Below are positions 24,092 to 32,752 of a stretch of DNA of 64,000 nucleotides, in pieces (position 1 is the stretch's first letter; the number at the start of each line of letters is the position of its first letter). The DNA comes from Costus lasius (Eukaryota; Streptophyta; Magnoliopsida; Zingiberales; Costaceae), in NCBI GenBank assembly GCA_027563935.2, contig CM050446.2:121660499-121724498 (forward strand). The letters are read 5' to 3'. The notes under the pieces are model-generated. The model was not told the origin of the DNA. It searched no databases and saw nothing but the letters and a program-made list of their open reading frames with translations. The position numbers and the translations under genes were made by a program.

Positions 24092-27000
24092 CTTTTTGTT
24101 CTTTGCAATTCTCCGATAAATAACCTTTTCATCTTTGAACTGTAGTGAAGTTGAACAGTGCGTTGCTATACTCCAAGATTCTGTTGTCATTTTGCTTAAC
24201 TGCCTGGAAACGGTAGGTGCAAATTCACTTGGCCGAAAAGGTTATTTTGCGTGGAATATGCAGGAGGCAATAAAATCTGCCAGCTTCCTGAGGAGAATCT
24301 ATGAAGAGGTTTGTTGATGATAATCGTTGGTTGGATTTTTTTGATTTGCTTCTTGGAATAATTGCTAATTCCATTATTTTGAGCTAGTGCATATTCAATA
24401 GTAGTATCCAAAATCTGTATTGCTTTAGTAGCTCGATGTATCTATCCGGTTCTACAGATTTGATTTTTTTTTTTCACATATTCTTCGTGATGAATGAAAA
24501 GAATTGCGACAGTAAAGATATCAAAATTGGTTGTAATAGGACTGTAGAATAGAGTTTGAGTTTGCAAAGCTAGTGTTATCAATAACTAGGTTACTTTGTA
24601 TAGGCCAAGAAAATTTGATAAACTCTTTTATCATCTTCAGATATTGCATAAATTAGGCCGATGGCTTTGTTTCTGCCTATCAAATGGAATCAGGATGACA
24701 GAAGCATACAATCAAGATTTAGAGCCAAAATACCATTCTTCTCTTGTGCAAAACAAACAATGAAAGTCAAAACTGTGTCCTGACTCCCTACCATGGTTTA
24801 AGATGATGGTCCCGCAGCTTGGTGCGTACCATACACATTACAAATATGAAATTGTACATATAACGTAGAAACAGCTACAAGCTTATATCTAAAATGAGTG
24901 ATGAGACTAGTATGGATCCATATAGCCAACTAATTTCGCACGACTTAGATCCATCCTATAATTTTATAATGCCTACATTTGAAATTCTTCCCAGGAGGAG
25001 ATGTGGTACTGATATGTTGAGTTTTACATATTTAGCAAACTTGCTTAATCAAGTTATATTGAGTTTCATATATTTAGTAAACTTGCATAATCGAGTTATG
25101 CTTGAGTGGTATGGATCACTGGAATTGGAATTGGAACAGGAACTGACACGGGATATGTATACATATTAGGTTGGTCAAATTTGTATTCATAGTTTAGTCA
25201 TGACTATAAAGATCCACTATCTGTTTTAGAAGGTAATGGGGACCTCATCTCGTCATAGTCTTCTAAGGCTTGGCTTTATTGTTTTCTTGGAGTTGAGCTT
25301 TTACTTCGCCTTTGATATTGTAACAGTTATCTGACATTTTTCATGCATACTGCCACGCAAGATCAGTATCTCTCTTTGGTGATATTGGAAAAGAGAAAAA
25401 GAGAAAGTTTAGAGAAAGAATATTTCCCTTTGAAACTGGAATGATGTGAGAAGAACTAGAGTTAAGAGGCCTATTTATAAAAAAAAATTTAAAATTTTTT
25501 TAAATAAATAAATAAATATAAAAAACAATATTTTTATTAATGTATAAATAAAGACACAGACGTGCTGTAGGTGGCTCTTTCTTCATAGGTGCACAGTGCA
25601 CCTATTTATTAGTAATTAATTATTATTAAATATTTTTTAATAATATTTAAGATATAATTATTAATTATTGATTATATAGTTAATTTGGCACTATTAAAGG
25701 GTGCACTATGGGTGCAACCTACAAGATAAAATTGGCCTGTTTATATAGTACCGACTAGTTTATAACAGTATTGGGCTGAAACTATTGGTCCTAGATTGGT
25801 CATCCACCGGACCGGTACAAATTAGACAAAGCGGTCGGTACTGAACAGGTATATTAAACCATACTCCCTATAATTTTTTCTGGGAAACTATGACAACTGT
25901 TTGTTGAAAACTCTTAGTATATTTGTGCCGACAAAGTGAATTATCTAGAAACTCATACATACATTGTGCCTAGAAATAATAGTCATTGCCGGAAAAATTT
26001 CCTCGGCAGCAGCATGCTTAAGATTCATTTAAAAAAAAAAAATTTTTTAAATTTTTTTTTAGAAATAATCTATACAACCTAAGCTAAGCAATGGTATTAA
26101 TATTGGGGTATTTTAGATATGTATACTTGTTAAATACCTTAAACAAAATTACATAAAAGACAAAAAATGAATAGTGTTTTCAGATTGTATATAATTTTAT
26201 TTAGGGTATTTAACAAGTATACATAATCTAAAATACCCCAATATTAATACCATTGCATAGCTTAGATTGTATAGATTATTTCTAAAAAAAAAAATTTTTA
26301 AAAAAAACTTTTTTAAATGAATCTTAAGCATGCTGGAAATTTTTCCGTCATTGCCCTTGTAGTAAATATTCAAAATTTGTGGAGTTGTCTATCTAGTTCA
26401 TATTTCATGATTTGTTAACAGAGTAATTGCCTGATTGATCCCAAACTTCTGGAACTACATGAGTGTGATACTCTAATAGAGTAAATCATAGGTGAACAAA
26501 GTGTCACGTATTTGAGGATCAGCCGAATCACATGTAGGTTTTCCTTAATTTACCCAAAAAAAAAAAAATTATCTACGTTCGCGTCCTAGCTTAATGATGT
26601 CCATTTTCTTTGGTGCACTATAGCGCATTCAGAGGATCCATCAGAATAAGGTCCCATAGTGTCAGCTCATAGGATTTCACAGGATCTTCATTACATTGTT
26701 CCTTGGAGCTTGTCCATGGGGATTGATTAGTTGAGTTTCGAGCCAATACCAGTGAAGAGACATGGATTGCATTGTGTTGAAGTTTTATTAGAAATGCCTA
26801 GCAGATAGCAGCACTTTGCACGTGCCATCGAGAAGGTGATGAACAGAAGGTTCAGATTGCAGAGATTGTTAATTGTTGTCTACATCAGTTATAAGTGATG
26901 TAGTATGTGCTGTCAAGGTGCAGAAGTCTTAAAATTCCCTAGGTTTTTGTAATCTGTCTAAGAAAGACTGTCCATGGCCTCTACTAATGGAATTTTTTAG

Positions 27001-27868
27001 GTCACTACTCATGGAAAATCCTGTACTTACATTGTCAAAGGACGTGCAAAAAGTTTATATTATGTACTTGTTGGCCATAATATTGTGGAGGCAATACTTG
27101 GGAATGCTTGGAAGAGTCCCCAGTAACTGGCCATATTGGCAAATAATTCATCTTCCCTCAGATGATGTACACACCAATGCTTATAGATTATTAATATAAA
27201 CACCTATATATGCGTTTATACAGGCGCATGCACGTGCACATACTTCTATACCTGTGTACATAGATGTTCATCTTTTTCTTTATTTAATGTTTGAGATTTC
27301 AGTTCAATAAGGATTTTAAGAACTTGTATAATGGCATTAATATATTTGCAGATAAGACAGCAAAAAGATGCTGTAGGAAGGTTTTCGATTTACTTTCTTT
27401 CCAGTTACATCAGTTTATATTCTGGATTTGGCCCTCTCCAGGCAGGAATTAAAAGGTCAGTTCTTTCACAAGTATGTAGAACATAACATTTTCATATTGA
27501 ATTACTACGCTAGAATGTCTTACAAGGCGACATTAAAGTGGATTAACTGCTACTACACAATTGATCAGCTTCAGCTCTCAATTATTTGCTGGTGCTTTGC
27601 AGGGAAATCGATGAAGCACTGAGACCTGGCATATATTCTTTGATTGATATATGCACATCAAATGATTTTCAACAACTTCATACTGTACTTGAGGGTCAGT
27701 AATTTGATTTAAATTAATATTAACTTCAGCAGGTTACACGAGTGTGGTGCTCAAAGTATCAACTTACTTTTCCACTTTCATTGTCATACAGAGAGTTCAT
27801 GCCGAAGTACCCTGTCCACTTTATTGAATGATTACAAATTGAATTTCCAGTTTGAAGGGAAAGTGTAA
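5821..27868 (+). CDS. URB2: URB2/NPA2-family nucleolar ribosome-biogenesis protein, 10 exons, 2071 aa
   Basis: Exons: 5821-6020, 6110-7634, 14587-16026, 16265-16629, 19750-21578, 21825-22245, 24146-24308, 27352-27455, 27603-27694, 27792-27868. Every junction is GT-AG, keeps the frame, and the total (6216 nt) is divisible by three. The start is the first ATG of a frame reading MANADHVSDN, with a basic Lys/Arg-rich N-terminus suited to nucleolar import. The rest is a very long helical, HEAT-like protein. The C-terminus (YSGFGPLQAGIKR, then EIDEALRPGIY, ending LNFQFEGKV) matches the conserved C-terminal domain of plant Urb2/Npa2 proteins, and the length fits them (about 2000 aa). By family knowledge it assists early 60S (27S pre-rRNA) processing in the nucleolus. 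The exon 1/2 junction (89-nt intron) is the least certain. About 15.8 kb is intron, much of it transposons. Confidence 0.9.
7635..9447 (+). other. URB2 intron 2, left part (5' of the hAT insertion)
   Basis: The donor GTTAGT at 7635 follows exon 2 and the matching acceptor is at 14585-14586, making a 6952-base intron. This part is T-rich, non-coding intron sequence. It contains an imperfect direct duplication of about 35 bases around 8558-8627 (shared block CACTATAGTGCTGTTTT). The open frames at 9121-9579 do not resemble any protein. Confidence 0.7.
9801..12616 (-). pseudogene. hAT transposase (BED finger, DUF659, hAT dimerisation), degenerate
   Basis: Reading right to left on the minus strand: a start near 12598 (MSSSSNKLKK), then a frameshift at a run of A's. 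Next comes a BED zinc finger (CKFCEKIITGG, then FKHHLAC) at about 12440-12500. A DUF659 core (SDGWIDKRRRSICNFL, then IITDNAANY) lies at 11724-11966, followed by PCAAHCIDLIL and TRFATSYLIL at 11480-11720. The Tourist MITE then interrupts it. Beyond the MITE there is a stop and a frameshift near 10990-11015, then FWRDILTCLKAAFPL. The hAT dimerisation domain (KWWDSYG, then CERNWSIFEMV) follows at 10310-10440, and a very acidic tail ends at 9801. Several lesions show it is a pseudogene. Confidence 0.88.
11039..11459. mobile_element. Tourist-like (PIF/Harbinger) MITE nested in the hAT element, 421 bp
   Basis: The terminal inverted repeats are GGGCCTGTTTGGCCCC on the left and its near-perfect complement on the right (15 of 16). 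Each side is flanked by TAA (11036-11038 and 11460-11462), the three-base target duplication of PIF/Harbinger elements. It has no coding capacity. It splits the hAT transposase, so it inserted after the hAT element was already in the URB2 intron. Confidence 0.9.
13041..13337. repeat. Three tandem copies of a ~99-bp GC-rich unit at the 5' side of the hAT transposase
   Basis: The unit beginning ACCTGGCGGGCGAAGCTCCT starts at 13042, 13141 and 13239, so the period is 99 then 98 bases because one G is lost in the second copy. Copies differ at only a few positions. The block is far more GC-rich than the rest of the intron. It lies between the hAT right terminal region and the transposase start, where the transposon promoter or leader would be. 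Confidence 0.85.
13435..13614. repeat. hAT right subterminal repeats (CGAGTT/AACTCG motifs)
   Basis: About a dozen copies of ACTCG or its complement CGAGT lie in both orientations in the last 180 bases of the element, ending in the terminal inverted repeat. Clustered short motifs near the ends are where hAT transposases bind. The left end (9448-9545) instead uses GATC-centred motifs such as GGATCGTA. Confidence 0.7.
13623..14586 (+). other. URB2 intron 2, right part
   Basis: This is AT-rich intron sequence between the hAT target duplication and the acceptor TAG at 14584-14586. Two imperfect related blocks (about 14050-14125 and 14200-14275, both containing ACAGAAATA- or GCAGAAATA-like starts and GACCTA/GAACCTA) suggest an old duplication. 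I see no coding frame before exon 3. Confidence 0.6.
17446..18730 (+). mobile_element. Decayed gypsy gag-protease relic in URB2 intron 4
   Basis: Intron 4 (16630-19749) contains an old retrotransposon in the same orientation as the gene. At 17446 the sequence TTGGTATTAAAGC resembles a tRNA-iMet primer-binding site (TTGGTATCAGAGC). At 18355-18396 the translation reads CFLCGELH, a stop, then LISCP: a zinc knuckle with the spacing of the gypsy element at the left of the window, broken by one stop. At about 18699-18720 the frame reads STHNFI, a common core of gypsy proteases. No frame is open for long. LTR borders could not be fixed, and sequence on both sides up to 16700 and 19500 may also belong to it. 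Confidence 0.65.
22246..24145 (+). other. URB2 intron 6
   Basis: The donor is GTAAGC at 22246 and the acceptor TGTAG ends at 24145. It contains AT-rich sequence, a short A run near 22711, and a TA microsatellite near the 3' end. I recognise no protein-like frame. Parts of 22900-23550 look like degenerate repeat DNA, but I cannot assign a family. Confidence 0.6.
24052..24088. repeat. (TA)n microsatellite, about 18 units
   Basis: An uninterrupted alternating TA tract lies about 60 bases upstream of the exon 7 acceptor in URB2 intron 6. It is a likely length-variable marker. Confidence 0.95.
24309..27351 (+). other. URB2 intron 7
   Basis: This intron of 3043 bases runs from GTTTGT to TTTGCAG. 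It contains the foldback MITE at 25990-26347. At about 25590-25720 there is a possible small MITE-like block bounded by TAGGTGCAC and its relatives (GGTGCACTATGGGTGC). The remaining sequence shows no coding signal. Confidence 0.6.
25990..26347. mobile_element. Foldback MITE, 358 bp, in URB2 intron 7
   Basis: The element begins CGGAAAAATTTCC and ends with the exact complement GGAAATTTTTCCG. Almost its whole length forms one long hairpin: each arm of about 165 bases carries the same blocks (AGCATGCTTAAG, TCTATACAA, TTAATATTGGGGTATTTTAGAT). The flanks are TCATTGC on both sides (25983-25989 and 26348-26354), a 7-base target duplication, extendable to 8 if the terminal base is shared. Duplication length fits hAT-like or Mutator-like elements. 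No coding capacity. Confidence 0.88.
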
Positions 27869-29202
27869 TCTGGAACCGGTCGTTCCCGTAAATGTGTTCA
27901 CTGTTCATTTCCTTGGCCAGCGCGCTTCAACCTGATAACATTGAAGAGCTTGCGAATGTAAACTTGTGCTTCTGCAGGGGATTGCAAGATTGTATTATCA
28001 TGGAGAATTGCTTGTCGGTATATATCCATGCTGCTGGATGCGGTTTTCCATTTTGTCCTCTTTTTAACTTTATTCTCATGTGATTTGTACCCCTCTCATC
28101 TTTTAATTTATCCACTGTAATTGAGAGATTATGTGAACAGTTGGCGAACGCCCCTAAGCCCCCTTCTATACAGAACACCCTAGGAACAGTGATTTTGTAA
28201 ACAGTTAATATCTAAAGCAAATTGCGTACATGTTTCTGAACTCAAAATCTTTTGAAGAAACACAAACTTGATCGATTCGGGTTCAGGCTTCTCAAATATA
28301 AAATCAAAATTTATAGAATCAAAACTTCATAAAATCATAACTTGATAAAATATAAGGTATCAAATCAAAACTTTATAAAATCACTTTATCAAGTCAAAGC
28401 TTAAAATTTATGGATATTATATATTATTATATTTATAATTAAAAAAGTAAGTGACTACTTTTTTATATATATTTAAAAAATATATATTTAATTATTTTAA
28501 AATTATATCAAAAAAGTTAGGGACTTATGATTGCAAAGACATTTATCCTGTTAAAATTACAGTATAATAATCCACCCATTATATTTTATTTTAAAATATT
28601 ATTCAGATAGCACTTATCCCAGATAGTACTTATTATTCTTTCAGCTCTACCGAATGCAACTTTACTTTACTTGATTAAATACTGGAAAACGGAAATCTAC
28701 AAATTTGGAGCAGAAATATAAAGTAGCAAGGATCACTTGATTTTGATGGGACAGTGTTCGTATAGTATGATAATTCCGATCAAATCCTGCATACAAACCC
28801 ATGAGTATAGCCCCTTTAAGGATATTCTCCTTTCCTTGCTCCCCTTGCCCGAGAAAAATTAAAGTTAGTGGTGCTGCTTGACCCATCAGATGTCTAACTG
28901 ATAATGCTATGACGAGTCTATAAACTAAAAGTATACACAGATATGGGCTTTGTTGGGCTCATTCCGGAACCAGCTAAATTAAACGCCATGGAATGGAATT
29001 TTGGGACGCTAAAAAGTAGTCAACTCCACCCTAACAATCGACATTCGCAATTTGTTTGACGCCGACGTGACGTCAAAGGCTAACCATTTTTCCCGGCCCT
29101 TGTCTCAAATCCTTTTACCCTAAAAATAATTTTCACCCAATTATAATCTCTCAATATCTTCACGTTGCTATTAATATCCCAGTAATTAATTGTTTCCTTG
29201 CA
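27869..29202. other. URB2 3' flank and intergenic spacer
   Basis: This holds the URB2 3' untranslated region (probably to about 28200) and a strongly AT-rich spacer. Around 28290-28400 the motif TCAAA-ACTT-ATAAAATCA recurs several times in imperfect form. From about 28980 the sequence becomes the promoter of the next gene. The short open frames here do not look like proteins. Confidence 0.55.
29068..29075 (+). promoter_or_regulatory. TGACGTCA palindrome (bZIP site) in DUF7870 promoter
   Basis: A perfect CRE-type palindrome TGACGTCA lies inside GACGTGACGTCA, about 135 bases upstream of the TATA box at 29203. Plant bZIP factors (TGA/ABF class) bind such sites. This is a sequence match only. 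Confidence 0.45.
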
Positions 29203-29209
29203 TATAAAG
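29203..29209 (+). promoter_or_regulatory. TATA box of the DUF7870 gene
   Basis: TATAAAG lies about 380 bases before the main ATG. It predicts a transcription start near 29235 and a 5' leader of about 350 bases that contains several upstream ATGs. Confidence 0.55.
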
Positions 29210-29348
29210 AACAGAAGCCCTTCCAATCGACTTGCTCTGTCCTTTTTCCTCGTTCGTTCCCCAATCAAATCCCCCCAATCAATCGCTTCGACGAAAGCAG
29301 CATCAAAAAGAGCAGTGACAGAAGCTTACCGTGCGTTCCGAGGCCGAG

Positions 29349-29546
29349 ATGTTGCGCTAACCGCCTTCATCTCGGCCGTCCATTCTCCCTCCACGGCGCA
29401 TACGTTCAATGGCATCGCCGCTCTCTAACAACCTATTGCTCCACTGCCTCCGATCTCAAAACACGCCCGTAGCTCTTGTGCAGCCGCTATTTCTTTCTCA
29501 TCTCTCTCTCCTTCTCTCTCAACTTGAGATCCATTTCTCGCGGTAA
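29349..29546 (+). promoter_or_regulatory. uORF region in the DUF7870 leader
   Basis: Two AUG uORFs precede the main start: a 3-codon one (29349-29360, M-L-R-stop) and a 45-codon one (29409-29546) ending 36 bases before the main ATG. A third frame ending at 29428 reads like real protein (AYRAFRGRDVALTAF, then NGIAAL) but has no in-frame ATG downstream of the predicted start site. The Arabidopsis relatives of the main protein that I recall are annotated as carrying conserved peptide uORFs (CPuORF46/47), so translational control is plausible. I cannot confirm the peptide match from memory. Confidence 0.45.
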
Positions 29547-29582
29547 AGCTGCCTCATCTCATCGCCTCCCCTGGAGAAGACA

Positions 29583-30749
29583 ATGCCTCCGATGGACAAG
29601 GCAGCCGGATCCTGGCGCCCAACCCTCAGCCTCAGCGGCGCCAACGAGTTCGGGGCCGACCGCCTCGAGATCCACCTGCCGGACTCCCGCTTCCTCCGCC
29701 TCGTCGCGCGATCGGCCCTCCTCGCCTTTGCCATCTTCTCCTTTTCTTGGCTCAGCACCGTCCTCCTTCTCGGCGGCGATGTCCCTGTCAGCCAGCGGGC
29801 CGTCGACTGGGATGCCAGTTACTCCGAGAGACTCCTAAGCGATTTGAGCCGCCGCGGCCTGCTTCTCCCCGAGGACAACAGTGTCATCCTCACCGACCGC
29901 GTCGCGGGCGCTCGGAGCGGCGCCACGGTGCTCGATGGCTCCGCGGACGTCGTATTCTCCGCCGCTGCCGCCGATTTCGAGCACGTCGACCGGATCATTA
30001 AGGACGGAGGCATCGCGGCCGTCCGATTGGGCCACGATCCGTCGGAGCCGTTCCGACCACCGGTGAACTACCGCATGGCGTACGCGGGGCGGATCGGCTC
30101 CGCTACCGTAGTGGCGATGAGGAAAACCTCCCTGAGCGACGGGGGGTTGAATCTCCGGCGATTACTGACGGTGCCGACGACGAAGAAGGAAGCTCTGAGC
30201 GGGCTGGAAGGCGCACTGCTGGAGCCACCGGGACCCGGGCGGCGAGGGCGGAAACGTAGGGCAAAGTTCCTTCCAGAGCTGACCGGCGACGCGCTCGACG
30301 GGTACCCGAGGCGGGTGTTCGTGGAGGTAGCGGCGGCGGGCGAGGCTGGAAGCGGCGCGGAGTGGTTCAAGCAAAACTATCCGACGAAGGGCCGCGCCTT
30401 CGAGGTCATCAGAGTGGAGGTGAAGGATGATGAAGAGGACGAGGCGAATGGGGAAGGTGAAGGGGAAGGGGAGGGTGGGACGCCGTCGACGCTGGCGGAG
30501 TGGTTGGAGAGGAACGTGAAGGAGGAGGAGTACGTGGTGGTGAAGGCGGAGGCTGCGTCGGTGGAAGAGGCGGTGGCCGAGGGGGCGATCGGGCTCGTCG
30601 ACGAGCTTTTCTTGGAGTGCGATCACCAGATGTGGGAGGACGATGACGCGAAGCGGGCATCCAAGCGGAGGCCCTACTGGGAGTGCCTCACGCTCTACGG
30701 GAAGCTTAGGGATGCGGGAGTGGCCGTACACCAATGGTGGAGCTTCTAG
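29583..30749 (+). CDS. DUF7870-type single-pass membrane protein, 388 aa, intronless
   Basis: This is a single open frame with high GC and strong codon bias. A hydrophobic segment at about residues 40-65 (LLAFAIFSFSWLSTVLLLGG) would be a membrane anchor or Golgi/ER signal anchor. The following domain, with SYSERLLSDLSRRGLL, the ILTDRV block and DVVFSAAAADFEHVDRII, resembles the methyltransferase-like fold of plant DUF7870 proteins, though I see no clear SAM-binding glycine loop. The C-terminal part has the conserved LVDELFLECDHQMWED block and ends in HQWWSF. An acidic, glycine-rich low-complexity insert (EGEGEGEGG) lies near residue 300. The start at 29583 is chosen because the next ATG (29592) is only three codons on. 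Biochemical function is unknown. Confidence 0.8.
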   Translation: MPPMDKAAGSWRPTLSLSGANEFGADRLEIHLPDSRFLRLVARSALLAFAIFSFSWLSTVLLLGGDVPVSQRAVDWDASYSERLLSDLSRRGLLLPEDNSVILTDRVAGARSGATVLDGSADVVFSAAAADFEHVDRIIKDGGIAAVRLGHDPSEPFRPPVNYRMAYAGRIGSATVVAMRKTSLSDGGLNLRRLLTVPTTKKEALSGLEGALLEPPGPGRRGRKRRAKFLPELTGDALDGYPRRVFVEVAAAGEAGSGAEWFKQNYPTKGRAFEVIRVEVKDDEEDEANGEGEGEGEGGTPSTLAEWLERNVKEEEYVVVKAEAASVEEAVAEGAIGLVDELFLECDHQMWEDDDAKRASKRRPYWECLTLYGKLRDAGVAVHQWWSF

Positions 30750-31430
30750 AACCAGACAAAGACACAGAGAGCGATACACACCAGCGAAAGAGATGGTGGG
30801 AATGTACCAATTAACTTATGCGGTGGAATGCATAGAAATTGGAAGATTCAAAATTGAATTGAATTTCAATTTCCAAGTGCTTTGCTTTTGGAGACTAGAC
30901 TGGACTGGAGAGTGCCCCTTGGCTGGGCAATTTCACCGTTGTAATTATGTAATCCTCTCGAGCAGTCGAGCTGTACTTGGCTGACTTGTCAGTTCAATTT
31001 TCTTTATTATATTTCATGACTGTATACGATTTAATCATTTGCATAAGAGATTTATGTAACTTTTTTATTTTCGCTTCTAGTTGGATGATATGTCCAGCTT
31101 ATTTGCATTTGTTTGCCTTTTCAAACAGGATTTGCATAATTCGCACACGCAGACAATCTTATACATTCGCTCCTTGTGTAGAACACAACTAAAGACAGTG
31201 TACACAATCCACAAACCGAGCAAGAGCCCGTGACACTCTCCAATCACCAAACAGGAAACCGCCCTCCGTCCTCTTCTCTCCTTCCTTGGGTTTCTCCCCC
31301 ATGCCAACAGCGCACAAACAACATAAAGCGACGAGAATATAAATGTTGGGAAATCAAAATTACAAGCAAAGCATCAAGCATCACCTTCATTAGCTAATTA
31401 ATTAATTAGTTAATTAACCGACTAATCGCA
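30750..31430. other. Convergent 3' flanks of the DUF7870 and AED3-like genes
   Basis: The two genes face each other with 681 bases between their stop codons. The space holds both 3' untranslated regions. A TTAATTAA-rich palindromic tract at 31393-31420 lies just beyond the AED3-like stop. No further gene is visible. Confidence 0.6.
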
Positions 31431-32702
31431 TCAGTTGCAGAGCTCCCGCGCGAAGCCCACCCGTGCATTGGCCGTATCCACCACCACCCTCAGGTTCTGC
31501 TGCTGGAGGCTCGCGATCACGTTCACCACCGCGTTCACATTCGCCGGCGCCGCCGCCATGGCCAGGCACGCCAGCGGGGTCGCGCTGCTGTGGATCAGCG
31601 TGTTCTCCACCGGCAGCACCAGATCCAGCCCGTCGAACTTCAGAGTCACAGTCGGCGCCGCCGCCACCTCGTCGGTGCTGAAACACGTGTCGAACGCCCC
31701 CAGCGACGTGTAGCCCTCGGGCGCGTTCACCTGGCGCCGGAACTCGTCCCGGATAGCCGCGTAGGCCGGGGCCACGAACCGGGTTATCACCGTCCCCGAG
31801 TCGACCACCGTGCCGGCGCCGGTCTGCGGGTCGAAGTTGAAGGAGCCGGGCGGGACGGAGACGATGACCCGGCCGACCTTGACGGCCATGAGGTTGACGT
31901 AGTAGAGAGAGGGGCGGTGGGGGTTTTTAAGGAGTGGGGTGAACTTGGCGGATTTGGGCTGGCCAGTTGGGCCGAGGCGGAGTGAGCCGGAAAAGTAGTA
32001 GGACTTGAAGCTTGGGAGGCAGTAAGAGAAGACGCCCTGGTAGAGTGGCCCGGTTTGGGCTAGGAACGACATGGGTCCGCGGCCGAGCCCGAGGAGCCCC
32101 TGTTTTGGGAGATTGGCGGTGCTGCCGTTGACGGCGGTGACGCATCCGAAGAGATAATTAGGGATTGGTCCTGTGAGGTCGAGGGAGTCAGCTGAAAGGA
32201 CGGCGGAGAAGGAGGCGTCGCCGCCGTAAGATTGGGAGAAGGAGCAGGGGGCGGGGGAGGAGTCGGAGGCGCAGGATTGGCCATTGAATTGGGGGCAGAG
32301 GGAGGAGGAGCAAGGGAGAGGGGAGAAGGTGGAGGAATTGGAGGGGAGGAAGAGGGTGGAGGAGGGGCAGGTGGAGCAGGGAGAGCAGGGGGCCCAAGCG
32401 GCGTCCGCGCTGGTGTCGAGGGCAAGGAGGAGGGGTTGAGGAGGCGTGCCGAGTTTAGCGCGGACGACGTAGGAGGAGGACTGGAGGATTTGCTGGCCGG
32501 AGGCGAGGGGGGCGGAGGTGAGTTTGGAGGAGGAGAGGAGGGAGAGGCGGGCAGGATCGCGGGCAGAGAGGGAGATGACTGAGTCGAGGAGGGAGGAGGA
32601 AGGTGGGCGGGCGGAGCCGTGCAGGATGCGGAGGTCGGCGGAGAGGGTGGTTGTGGCGGCGGCAGCGAGTAGGACAAGGAGGAGGGAGAGGGAAGTGGCC
32701 AT
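31431..32702 (-). CDS. Secreted aspartic protease, AED3/nepenthesin-like (family A1), 423 aa
   Basis: Residues 1-22 form a signal peptide (SLSLLLVLLAAAA). A propeptide follows, then the mature lobe starting near SYVVRAKLGTPPQ. The first catalytic motif reads DTSAD (D96) instead of the usual DTGS, as in plant atypical A1 proteases of the AED3 (At1g09750) group. The second is DSGT (D301). Many cysteines follow the first motif (APCSPCSTC), the nepenthesin-type insert, and GLLGLGRGPMSF is the conserved flap-side block. The protein ends VGFARELCN. The gene is intronless and GC-rich. By family knowledge it acts in the apoplast, with roles in defence. A TATA box lies 43 bases upstream of the ATG. 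Confidence 0.9.
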   Translation of the reverse strand: MATSLSLLLVLLAAAATTTLSADLRILHGSARPPSSSLLDSVISLSARDPARLSLLSSSKLTSAPLASGQQILQSSSYVVRAKLGTPPQPLLLALDTSADAAWAPCSPCSTCPSSTLFLPSNSSTFSPLPCSSSLCPQFNGQSCASDSSPAPCSFSQSYGGDASFSAVLSADSLDLTGPIPNYLFGCVTAVNGSTANLPKQGLLGLGRGPMSFLAQTGPLYQGVFSYCLPSFKSYYFSGSLRLGPTGQPKSAKFTPLLKNPHRPSLYYVNLMAVKVGRVIVSVPPGSFNFDPQTGAGTVVDSGTVITRFVAPAYAAIRDEFRRQVNAPEGYTSLGAFDTCFSTDEVAAAPTVTLKFDGLDLVLPVENTLIHSSATPLACLAMAAAPANVNAVVNVIASLQQQNLRVVVDTANARVGFARELCN

Positions 32703-32744
32703 GATAAGCGATGCGCGCCACTACACTGACAAGGTGGTTGGGGG

Positions 32745-32752
32745 TATTTATA
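32745..32752 (-). promoter_or_regulatory. TATA box of the AED3-like gene
   Basis: On the minus strand TATAAATA lies 43 bases before the ATG at 32702. This is a strong match to the plant TATA consensus, implying a very short leader of about 10-15 bases. Confidence 0.7.

Noticed and set aside
30162..30779. 205-codon minus-strand frame
   Set aside because: Antisense shadow of the DUF7870 gene; Leu/Arg/His-rich without any recognisable domain, caused by GC-rich codon bias.
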